A stretch of DNA of 64,000 bases from Candidatus Bipolaricaulota bacterium (GTDB lineage Bacteria; Bipolaricaulota; Bipolaricaulia; Bipolaricaulales; Bipolaricaulaceae), in contig JAUQPF010000046.1 in assembly GCA_030550535.1 (NCBI GenBank), forward strand, positions 1-64,000, in the 5' to 3' direction. A model generated the notes under the pieces. It did not search any database, was not told where the DNA came from, and worked only from the letters and a program-made list of their open reading frames with translations. Shown here in pieces: positions 52,973-60,653 of this stretch (positions are counted from its first letter, which is position 1; each line of letters begins with the position of its first letter). The position numbers and the translations under genes are program-made.

Positions 52973-52991
52973 CGCCTAAGGAGGCCTGGGT

Positions 52992-54145
52992 ATGCTGCGG
53001 TTCATCGCCTGGCGCTTGGCCCAGATCGCCGTCACCTTTTCCTCGTTTTGACCGTGGTCTTCCTCCTCTTCCAGGCTATGCCCGGGGACTACACCAAGCC
53101 GTTCATCATGAACCCCAAGATCCCGCCCGAGGCCCGCAAGGCCCTGCAAGAGCGGCTCGGCCTTACAGGCTCCGTTTGGGACCAGTACATCCACGACGTG
53201 CGCAACGTGTTCACCGGAAATTTGGGCGTTTCCTTCCAGCACGACCCACGTGAGGTTTGGGACATCAGCAAGGAGCGCCTCCCCCGCACGGCCGTGCTCT
53301 TCCTCATCGCGGATCTTGTGGCCTTCGCCCTCGGTTACCCCTTGGGAAAGTACCTCGCCTGGCGAAGGGGGCGCCTCTCGGACTACGCGGTCACCGTGAC
53401 GGGCGTTCTTTTCTACACCATCTTCACCCCGCTTTTGGCCATCATCCTCCTTTTCGGGTTCTCCAATGTTTTGGGTTGGTTCCGCAGCGGGGGCTTCCTC
53501 ACCCCTACCCTTTGGTTGCGCCCCCCTGTCCAGCCTCAAACGGTGTTCCTCCTCCTTACAGCCACGGTCCTCGGCCGCCTGGGGATTGGGGCGGGGAGCT
53601 CTTTCTTGACCCGAAGGATCGGGCACCCTCGGCCCCGAGCGTGGTCCCGCAGGGGTCTCGTCCTTTTGGCCGTGGTTGCCGCCACGTGGGCCTGGTGGAA
53701 CTCCAGGCTTGGCCCCTAGGCCTGGGACATCGTCTGGCACATGTTCCTTCCGGTGCTCGCGGTGACCCTCATCTCCTTTGGGGGCACCATGCTCCTCACA
53801 TGCGGGACTCCATGCTCGAAGTGATCCGCGAGGACTACATCACCACGGCCAAGGCCAAGGGGCTTCCCGAAAAAGTCGTGCGCGACAAGCACGCGGCCCG
53901 CACCGCCCGCCTCCCCACGGTGACCAACTTCACCATCGGGCTAGGGTTCCTCGTCTCCGGTGGGATCGTCACGGAAAACCATGTTCTCCTGGAAGGGCCT
54001 GGGCCTCACTTACCTCGAGGCCGTGCCCCAGCAGGACTTCCCCCTGGCCATGGGTTGCCTCACCTTCACCGGGATCCTGGTCCTCCCTTTGCCCCTTGTG
54101 GTGGACGTGCTCGATGCCTTTCTGGATCCACGGATCTCGTGCTAA
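52992..54145 (+). pseudogene. Peptide ABC permease DppB-like, with frameshifts and a stop
   Basis: The gene starts at ATG 52992 (MLRFIAWRLAQIAVTF, with AAGGAGG upstream). Four lesions follow. A base is missing from the T-run at 53037-53040. A TAG lies at 53717-53719 in the otherwise open frame. One base is missing near 53799, before RDSMLEVIREDYITTAKAKGLPEKVV (the EAA loop). One extra base lies near 53980, before FSWKGLGLTYLEAV. Between the lesions the protein reads as a normal DppB permease, including FLVSGGIVTE and the C-terminal DVLDAFLDPR. The decay therefore looks recent. It pairs with the intact dppC. Confidence 0.88.
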
Positions 54146-54155
54146 AGGAGCGGCC

Positions 54156-55103
54156 TTGGTTTCGCAAACCGCGGTGAAGCTTGAGCCCCTCTGGCGGATT
54201 CGACTGCGCCTGTTCATCCGGAGTTTCCGGAAGAACTGGGCGCTCTCTTGGGAGTCGCGCATCGGCCCCTTGGGCCTGGGGATCATCCTCCTTTTTGTGC
54301 TCATGATGGTGGCACATCCGGTCCTCCTGGCGACCGTATGGGACCCCAAGGTCTACGATCCCATCGTGGGGTTTGACCCCGCGCTTTTGGGGAGGCATCC
54401 GGCCCCGCCCTCGTGGGCCCACCCCTTGGGGACAGACCCCATCGGACGCGACATCCTCTCTCAGCTCCTGTGGTCCACGCGCGCGGAGTTCGCCCTTGGG
54501 GTGACCTCCGCCCTCATCACTGTGATCATCGGCACCTTCATCGGCGCGATCTGCGCCTATTTCGAGGGCATTGTGGACACGATCTTCGTGCGTATTGCGG
54601 ATTTGGTCATGCTCTTCCCGTTCATCGCCCTCCTCATGGTCCTGCGCAGCGTGATCCATCTAGATCTTTTGCGCCTGGCCCTGGTGATGGGGATCCTTTC
54701 GGGGGTCGGGGGCATCACCATCACCCTTAAGGCCCAGGCCCTCACGGTGAAGGTCAAGCCCTACATTGAGGCCGCGAAGGTCGCGGGCGGCAGCGCCTTC
54801 CACATCATCCGCCGCCACATCATCCCCAACATCATGCCCCTTTCCTTCCTGTACATGATGTTCAACGTGACCGGTGCGGTCTTCACCGAGGCCGTGCTCT
54901 CCTATTCCGGCCTTTTGGACATCCGCATGAGCTGGGGCATCATGATCCACACCGCGGAGTCCGCGGGGTACTTGGGGGCCTTCAGCCAGTACTGGTGGCT
55001 TTGGGCCCCGCCGGGCGCGGCCATCACCCTCCTTTGCTTTGCCTTCTACCTTGTGGGCCGGGGTCTCGACACCGTGGTCAACCCCCGGCTGCGAAAGAGG
55101 TGA
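54156..55103 (+). CDS. dppC: Peptide ABC permease DppC
   Basis: 315 residues from TTG 54156, with AAAGGAG 5 bases before it; the track start lies inside dppB. The N-terminal segment includes FRKNWALSWESRIGPLGLGII, then HPLGTDPIGRDILSQLLWSTR (the DppC hallmark), and the EAA loop YIEAAKVAGGSAFHIIRRHIIPN. Six membrane helices. It is intact although dppB and both ATPases are broken. It should be non-functional unless another system supplies the missing parts. Confidence 0.9.
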   Translation: MVSQTAVKLEPLWRIRLRLFIRSFRKNWALSWESRIGPLGLGIILLFVLMMVAHPVLLATVWDPKVYDPIVGFDPALLGRHPAPPSWAHPLGTDPIGRDILSQLLWSTRAEFALGVTSALITVIIGTFIGAICAYFEGIVDTIFVRIADLVMLFPFIALLMVLRSVIHLDLLRLALVMGILSGVGGITITLKAQALTVKVKPYIEAAKVAGGSAFHIIRRHIIPNIMPLSFLYMMFNVTGAVFTEAVLSYSGLLDIRMSWGIMIHTAESAGYLGAFSQYWWLWAPPGAAITLLCFAFYLVGRGLDTVVNPRLRKR

Positions 55104-55106
55104 GCC

Positions 55107-56071
55107 ATGGCCCTTTTGGGCGTACGCAACCTCACCATGCACCACGTGACGAAGATGGGGGACGTCCACGCCGGGGACGACGTCACGTTCGCCATCGAGC
55201 ATGGGGAGGCCATTGGGCTCGTGGGCGAATCCGGCTGCGGAAAGACCTCCATCGCCCTCACCCTCCTCCGGCTTCTGCCGGACAACGCCAAGTTCCTGGG
55301 CGGCCAGGTGCTGTTTGAAGGCGTGGACCCCACCCGTCTCCCCGCGGGCGAGATGCGCCGGATCCGTTGGCGGGGGATCTCCATGATCTTCCAGGCGGCC
55401 ATGAACTCCCTGAACCCTGTGTACCGTGTGGGCGACCAGATCATCGAAGCCATGCAGACCCACATGAACGTGAGCTATGCCCAGGCCCGCAGGCGCGTGG
55501 CGGAGCTCTTCGACCTCGTGGGCCTTGCGCCCGAGCTCATGGATCGCTACCCCCTGAGTACTCCGGCGGGATGAAGCAGCGGGCGGTGATCGCCATGGCC
55601 CTGGCCTGCGCCCCCAAGCTCGTCATCGCCGATGAACCCACCACCGCCCTCGATGTGATCGTGCAGGACCGCACCCTCCGCTGAATTGACGAGGCAAGAA
55701 AACAGCTGAACATGGCCATGATGTACATCTCCCACGACATCGCCGTGATCGCCGAGGTGGCCCAACGCATCGGCGTCGTGTACGCCGGGAACCTCGTGGA
55801 ATTCGGGGACACCCTGACCATCTTCCCGCGCCCGGCCCATCCGAACACGATCGCCCTCATGTCCGCGTTCCCCTCCTTGGAGGGGGAGCAACGGAGGCTC
55901 CGAGGACCTCTGGGGGAGCCCCCGGATCCTCTACGGCCTCCTTCGGGTTACCGTTTCCACCCCCGTTGCGCCTTCGCCACCCAGGTCTGCACCGCTCAGA
56001 TGCCCCCCTATGAGGAGATAGAGCCCGACCATTTCGTGGCTTGCTGGCATCCCCAACCGAGGAGGTCCTGA
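55107..56071 (+). pseudogene. Peptide ABC ATPase DppD-like, one frameshift and one TGA
   Basis: ATG 55107. Walker A is GESGCGKTS. A one-base deletion at about 55551-55555 destroys the [13 protein letters not shown] signature region: the frame before ends at PLSTPAG, and [14 protein letters not shown] continues in another frame. The ATPase then reads [18 protein letters not shown], stops at TGA 55682-55684 where Glu is usual, and resumes IDEARKQLNMAMMYISHDIAVIAE to the oligopeptide C-terminal cysteine motif near HPRCAFATQVC. The product would have energised DppBC. Confidence 0.88.
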
Positions 56072-57048
56072 TGCCCCCTCCCGTCTTGGTTGAAGGCCTG
56101 ACCAAGCTCTTCCCGGTGAAGCCGCGGGTGTTCGCCCTGCGGGTGCGGCAGTACGTTCACGCTGTGGACGGCGTCTCCTTCTCCGTGGAGGAGGGGGAGA
56201 TCCTCGGGCTGGCCGGGGAGTCCGGCTGCGGAAAGACCACAACCGGAAAACTCCTGGTGAAGCTTCTGGAGCCTACTGCAGGTCGAATTGCCCTTGAGGG
56301 TCAGGACACCACCAGCATTCGTCGGGGCGAGGCCATGCGCACCCTCCGGAGCAAGGTTCAGATGATCTTTCAGGACCCCTAAGAGTCCCTGAACCCCCGG
56401 TTCACCGTGTTCGACACCATCGCCGAGCCCCTTTTGATCCAGGGGGTGCGGTCGCGGGCGGAGCGGGAGGCCCTGGTGGCGGAGATCCTGGCCCAGGTGG
56501 GCCTCACCCCGCCGGAAACCTTCATGTTCCGCTACCCCCATGCGCTTTCCGGTGGGCAACGCCAGCGCGTGGCCATCGCCCGGGCCATGGTCATCCGCCC
56601 GAGGTTCGTGGTGGCCGACGAACCCACCTCCATGCTCGACGTCTCCCTCCGCGCCGGGGTCATGGACCTCCTCCTGGGATTGCGGCAGGAACTCGGGGTG
56701 GGCTATCTTTACATCACCCATGACCTCGCGGTGGCTCGGTACATGTGCGACCGCTTGGCCGTGATGCACTTGGGAAAGATCGTGGAGGTCGGTCCCACGG
56801 AGGAAGTGCTGCAGAATCCTCTTCATCCCTATACCCAGCCCCTCATCGCCGCGGTTCCCGTGCCCGACCCCACGTACAAGCGGGAGCCCCCGGAGATCAA
56901 GGGGGACGTGGTGGCCCCCATCAACCCTTCGCCCCAATGCCAGTTCCTTCCGCGCTGTCCGAAATCTCGAGAAATCTGCCAAAGGTCGCCCCATCCTCCC
57001 CTTGTGGACCGCCAGGGCCATGGGGTAGTCTGTTACCCTGGCGTGAAC
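56071..57048 (+). pseudogene. Peptide ABC ATPase DppF-like, single in-frame TAA
   Basis: ATG 56071 (TGATG overlap with dppD, GAGGAGGT site). Walker A is GESGCGKTTTG. A TAA at 56380-56382 replaces the Tyr of the Q-loop in QDPY-ESLNP, a one-base change. The same frame then runs on: SGGQRQRVAIARAM, ADEPTSMLDV, ITHDLAVARYM and the C-terminal RCPKSREIC motif. There is no stop of its own: the frame continues straight into the S1-domain gene. A mutation rather than a sequencing indel explains this site best. Confidence 0.85.
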
Positions 57049-57495
57049 ATGGCCGAACGCTACCGCGTGGGCGACCTGGTCTGGGCTAGGGTCCTGGAGA
57101 TCTTGCCCAACGGCGCCCTCCTCTACCTTGATGGGGAGACCCAGGGCTTTTTGCACCTCTCGGAGATCGCCGAGGAGCCGGTGAACCGGGTGGAGGAGCG
57201 CCTGCAAGAGGGGATGGAGGTTTTGGTGAAGGTGATCGGTTACGATCGGCTGGGGAGGCCCACGGTTTCCCTGCGCCGGGTGACCGAGCTGGACCGGGAG
57301 ATGGCGGAGTTCCATCGGGAGGCCGTGGAGTTCCGGGCCCTCCTTTCCCAGCGCGTGGTGAGCCTGCCCGAGCCCCAACGGAGCGAGGAGCGCCTGGAGT
57401 GGCGGCTTGGCCGGTGGCTGGCGGAGGCCGAGGCCGCCCTGAGCAACATCCGCCGCCGGCGCAACGAACGCCTCTCCCGCGCCCTAGGAGAGTGA
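57049..57495 (+). CDS. S1 RNA-binding domain protein
   Basis: 148 residues from ATG 57049. Residues 1-72 form one S1 domain (VGDLVWARVLEILPNGALLYLDGETQGFLHLSEIA ... VKVIGYDRLGRPTVSLRR); a charged helical tail (about 75-148) follows. Similar single-S1 proteins bind RNA or ribosomes. The ORF track shows it joined to the dppF remnant; TACCCT lies 9 bases before the ATG, so an independent leaderless start is likely. Followed after 1 base by the ferredoxin gene of the oxidoreductase operon. Confidence 0.78.
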   Translation: MAERYRVGDLVWARVLEILPNGALLYLDGETQGFLHLSEIAEEPVNRVEERLQEGMEVLVKVIGYDRLGRPTVSLRRVTELDREMAEFHREAVEFRALLSQRVVSLPEPQRSEERLEWRLGRWLAEAEAALSNIRRRRNERLSRALGE

Positions 57496-57496
57496 G

Positions 57497-57724
57497 ATGC
57501 CCAAAGGGATGGTGGTGATCGACAAAGACCGGTGTAAAGGCTGTGGGCTGTGCGTGGAGACCTGCCCCTTCGGCGTCCTCGTGATCTCTCCGGAATTCAA
57601 CCGCTACGGTTACAACGTGGCCACCATGGGTGCCCCCGAAAAATGCACGGGCTGCGGCATGTGTGCCCAGATGTGTCCGGACGCGGCCCTCGACGTTTAC
57701 CGCGCGGTGAAGGAGGGGGTATGA
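57497..57724 (+). CDS. 2-oxoacid:ferredoxin oxidoreductase delta subunit (2x4Fe-4S)
   Basis: 75 residues with two complete 4Fe-4S motifs: CKGCGLCVETCP and CTGCGMCAQMCP. It is the electron-output subunit of PorD/KorD/VorD type. Its stop overlaps the alpha subunit start (ATGA). It hands electrons from the thiamine active site to free ferredoxin. Confidence 0.92.
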   Translation: MPKGMVVIDKDRCKGCGLCVETCPFGVLVISPEFNRYGYNVATMGAPEKCTGCGMCAQMCPDAALDVYRAVKEGV

Positions 57725-58773
57725 AGGTCCTCCTGCGGGGGAACGAGGCCATGGCGGAGGCGGCCATCCGTGCCGGTTGCCGCTGCTACTTCTGCTACCC
57801 CATCACCCCCCAAGGGGAGCTCGTGGAGTACATGGCCCGGCACCTCCCTCGGCATGGCGGCGTCTTTCTTCAGGCGGAAAGCGAGGTGGCCGCCATCAAC
57901 ATGGTGTATGGAGCCGCGGCCGCCGGCGTGCGCACCATGACCTCCTCCTCCTCCCCAGGGATCTCCCTCAAGATGGAGGGGATCTCCTACCTTGCGGGGG
58001 CACGGCTCCCCGCGGTGATCGTGAACGTCATGCGCGCCGGCCCGGGACTCGGGAACATCGCGCCCGCTCAAGGCGATTACTTCCAGGCCACCAAAGGCGG
58101 CGGGCACGGCGACTACCGCCTCATCGTCCTTGCCCCCTCCACCGTGCAGGAGGCGGCGGAACTCGTGATGCTCGCCTTCGATCTTTCGGATCGCTACCGT
58201 GTTCCCGCCATGATCCTTGCCGACGGCATGCTGGGGCAAATGATGGAGCCCGTGGAGCTTCCCGAGCCGATCCCGCCGGGGAGGATCCCGCCCAAGCCCT
58301 GGGCCCTCACCGGGGCCAAGGATCGCGCCCCAAACGTCGTCTCCAGCTTCGACCTCGACCCTTACCGCTTCCGGGAGATCCTGCGCGCCCTCTGGGCCGT
58401 TTACCGGGAGATCGAGCGCAACGAGGTACGGTGGGAGGAGTACGCGACGGAGGACGCGGAGCTCGTTCTTGTGGCCTACGGAACGATGGGGCGGATCTGC
58501 CGAACGGTGGTGCGGCGGGCGAGGAAGGAAGGGCTGCGGGTGGGCCTCTTTCGCCCCATCAGTCTTTGGCCCTTCCCCTATGCGCCTCTGCGCCGGCTTG
58601 CCGAGCGCGTTCCGGTCCTCCTCACCGTGGAGCTCTCCGCGGGCCAGATGTGGGAGGACGTGCGCCTGGCCGTGGAGGGGCGGGCCAAGACCCCGTTCTA
58701 TGGGGAGCTTGGGGGCGTTGTGCCCACCCCGGAGGAGATCCTGAGCGAGGTGAAAAAGCATGTCCGTGGTTGA
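57721..58773 (+). CDS. 2-oxoacid:ferredoxin oxidoreductase alpha subunit
   Basis: 350 residues from ATG 57721 (MKVLLRGNEAMAEAAIRAGCRCYFCYPITPQGEL). The N-terminal pyrimidine-binding part includes ESEVAAINMVYGAAAAGVR and SSPGISLKMEGISYLAGARLPAVIVNVMRAGPGLGN, as in VorB/KorA. The C-terminal transketolase-like domain follows. The sequence pattern points to 2-oxoisovalerate or 2-oxoglutarate rather than pyruvate, but specificity cannot be settled. Overlaps the beta gene by 14 bases. Confidence 0.92.
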   Translation: MKVLLRGNEAMAEAAIRAGCRCYFCYPITPQGELVEYMARHLPRHGGVFLQAESEVAAINMVYGAAAAGVRTMTSSSSPGISLKMEGISYLAGARLPAVIVNVMRAGPGLGNIAPAQGDYFQATKGGGHGDYRLIVLAPSTVQEAAELVMLAFDLSDRYRVPAMILADGMLGQMMEPVELPEPIPPGRIPPKPWALTGAKDRAPNVVSSFDLDPYRFREILRALWAVYREIERNEVRWEEYATEDAELVLVAYGTMGRICRTVVRRARKEGLRVGLFRPISLWPFPYAPLRRLAERVPVLLTVELSAGQMWEDVRLAVEGRAKTPFYGELGGVVPTPEEILSEVKKHVRG

Positions 58774-59530
58774 GACCAAAGTGCCGGCCGGTTTCGTTCC
58801 GGTTTACACCCGGCCTAAATCCCTCTCGGACAAGCGCTTCACGTACTGCCCCGGTTGCCATCATGGGATCATCACCCGCCTTGTGGCCGAAGCCATCGAC
58901 GAGCTGGGGATTCAGGAGCGCACGGTGGGGGTGGCCCCCGTGGGCTGCGCTGTTTTCCTCTACGAGTTCTTCCGCTGCGATTTCGCCCAGGCCGCCCATG
59001 GCCGGGCCTGTGCGGTGGCCACGGGGATCAAACGGGCTAACCCTGATCTCATCGTGTTCACTTACCAGGGCGACGGGGACCTTGCGGCCATCGGCACCGC
59101 GGAGACCATCCACGCCGCCAACCGCGGAGAGAACATCACCGTGATCTTCGTGAACAACCAGATCTACGGGATGACCGGAGGGGAGATGGCGCCCACCACC
59201 CTTCCTGGGATGCGCACGGTCACCACGCCCGAGGGCCGGGATGTCCGCACCACCGGCTACCCCCTTAGGATCTCGGAGATGCTGGCCCAGCTCGATGGCC
59301 CGACCTACATCACCCGTCAGGCCGTGTTCGACGTGCGCCATGTACAGATGGCCCGGAAGGCCATCCTCAAGGCCTTCCGGAACCAACTGGAGGGGAAGGG
59401 GTTCTCCCTCGTGGAGGTGGTGGCGGCTTGCCCCACCAACCTCCGGATCCCGCCTGCGGAGGGGAACCGGTGGGTGAAGGAACAGGCCCTCAAGTACTTC
59501 CCCTTGGGCGATCTCAAGGTGCGGGATTAA
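58760..59530 (+). CDS. 2-oxoacid:ferredoxin oxidoreductase beta subunit (TPP-binding)
   Basis: 256 residues. YCPGCHHGIITRLVAEA holds the first Fe-S or substrate motif, and the thiamine diphosphate motif runs from YQGDGDLAAIGTAE to VNNQIYGMTGGE. It oxidatively decarboxylates 2-oxoacids to acyl-CoA with CoA. With the other three subunits the order is delta-alpha-beta-gamma, as in many anaerobes. Fits fermentation of branched-chain or other amino acids. Confidence 0.93.
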   Translation: MSVVETKVPAGFVPVYTRPKSLSDKRFTYCPGCHHGIITRLVAEAIDELGIQERTVGVAPVGCAVFLYEFFRCDFAQAAHGRACAVATGIKRANPDLIVFTYQGDGDLAAIGTAETIHAANRGENITVIFVNNQIYGMTGGEMAPTTLPGMRTVTTPEGRDVRTTGYPLRISEMLAQLDGPTYITRQAVFDVRHVQMARKAILKAFRNQLEGKGFSLVEVVAACPTNLRIPPAEGNRWVKEQALKYFPLGDLKVRD

Positions 59531-59540
59531 AGGGGAGGCC

Positions 59541-60077
59541 ATGGAGATCGGGGTGATCTTCGCGGGTTTTGGGGGGCAAGGGATCCTTCTTGCGGGGAAG
59601 GTGCTGGCCCAGGCCGCGATGGAACGGGGCTTCGAGGTGACTTGGCTCCCGAGTTACGGCCCGGAGATGCGCGGCGGCACCGCCAACTGTACCGTGGTCA
59701 TCGCCGATGAGCCCGTGGGCTCGCCCATCGTGGACCGGCCGCAGATCCTCGTGGCCATGAACGGCCCCTCCCTCGAGCGGTTCGGTCCCCGCGTGGCCCC
59801 GGGGGGCATGATCATCCTCAACTCCTCCTTGGTGAAGGAGCCATCGGTCCAAGGGAATGCCCGCCTGTTGCCCATCCCCCTGAACGACATCGCGCAGGAG
59901 CTTGGGGAGGTGCGGGCGGCCAACATGGTGGCCCTGGGCGCAGTGGTCAAGGTGCTAGGCCTTTTCCCCTTGGAGGCCGCGGCGGAGGCCCTGGCCAAGG
60001 AGTTGGGGGCCCGCGGCCGGGAAAAGCTCCTTGAGGTCAATCGCCAAGCCCTTTGGCGCGGTTTCGCCTTGGCCTAG
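59541..60077 (+). CDS. 2-oxoacid:ferredoxin oxidoreductase gamma subunit
   Basis: 178 residues. The family motif GFGGQGILLAGKVLAQAA opens the protein, followed by SYGPEMRGGTANCTVVI and NMVALGAVVKVLGLFP. It completes the enzyme. GGGGAGGCC lies 3 bases before ATG 59541. The 116 bases after it hold a promoter for the next gene and a weak AAGAG/CTCTT hairpin without a T-run. Confidence 0.93.
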   Translation: MEIGVIFAGFGGQGILLAGKVLAQAAMERGFEVTWLPSYGPEMRGGTANCTVVIADEPVGSPIVDRPQILVAMNGPSLERFGPRVAPGGMIILNSSLVKEPSVQGNARLLPIPLNDIAQELGEVRAANMVALGAVVKVLGLFPLEAAAEALAKELGARGREKLLEVNRQALWRGFALA

Positions 60078-60142
60078 AAGAGCTTCGCCTCTTGGTCTTT
60101 CGGCTTCGGCCGCGGATGCGATCGTCAAAGAAAAGCGATCCC

Positions 60143-60172
60143 TTGACAGCAACCCTGGTTTCTTGCTAAAAT
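60143..60172 (+). promoter_or_regulatory. Strong sigma-70-like promoter TTGACA-18-TAAAAT
   Basis: Perfect -35 TTGACA (60143-60148) and -10 TAAAAT (60167-60172) are 18 bases apart. This is the closest full match to consensus in the window. It drives a leadered transcript with a GGGAGGTGG ribosome site before ATG 60194. Confidence 0.7.
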
Positions 60173-60193
60173 GAAAACCACCGGGAGGTGGTC

Positions 60194-60580
60194 ATGCGAG
60201 GTAAACTGCTTGGGGCCCTACTCTTGGGCCTGCTCGTCGGGGTAGTCGCCTTGGGGAAGGTGGAAGCGCTTATCCCCGAGGTGGGCTACGAGGTGAAGCC
60301 CGGCGCTCCAGGGTACCTGCTCCTTGTGATCCCCAACACCTACGGGGTGTCCCTGAACAGGTTTGGGATCTCCCTTATGGTGGAGGGGACGGTGACGGGG
60401 GCGTTGGCCCTGCAGGGCACGGGACCGGCGGTCATTGAGGGCGGCCCCATGTACTGGGTGGTGACCCTTCCTGGCGCGGGCCTCGCGCCCAAGGGCATCC
60501 TCCTTGTGAGCGTGAAGGTCCCGGCGGGGACGGACCTCAAGGCCGTGGTGGCCCGGATCGTCGGGTATCGGGTAAGCTAG
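60194..60580 (+). CDS. Small secreted protein of unknown function
   Basis: 128 residues from ATG 60194 (the track adds two codons from GTG 60188). A signal peptide is followed by a beta-rich, charge-poor sequence (YEVKPGAPGYLLLVIPNTYGVSLNRFGISLMVEG). No Cys. I do not recognise the family. It has the best promoter and a good ribosome site in the window, so it is probably abundant. It precedes the second peptide binding protein. Confidence 0.75.
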   Translation: MRGKLLGALLLGLLVGVVALGKVEALIPEVGYEVKPGAPGYLLLVIPNTYGVSLNRFGISLMVEGTVTGALALQGTGPAVIEGGPMYWVVTLPGAGLAPKGILLVSVKVPAGTDLKAVVARIVGYRVS

Positions 60581-60653
60581 ACCAGGAGGTGGAGCCGAAG
60601 CGAGTTCGTTCGCTTTCCGGTCCTAAATCCTCATGCCGTACGGGAGGGAGGAT

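Noticed and set aside
55682-55684. TGA in dppD as selenocysteine or recoding
   Set aside because: The expected residue is Glu, no SECIS-like hairpin was noticed, and the operon also has TAA, TAG and frameshifts.
52992-56382. Sequencing error as the cause of all dpp lesions
   Set aside because: Not fully excluded, but lesions cluster only in transporter genes and about 55 other genes are clean; listed as pseudogenes with a read check suggested.
60078-60100. Terminator after the gamma-subunit gene (AAGAG-CTTCGC-CTCTT)
   Set aside because: Five-base stem without a T-run; too weak.
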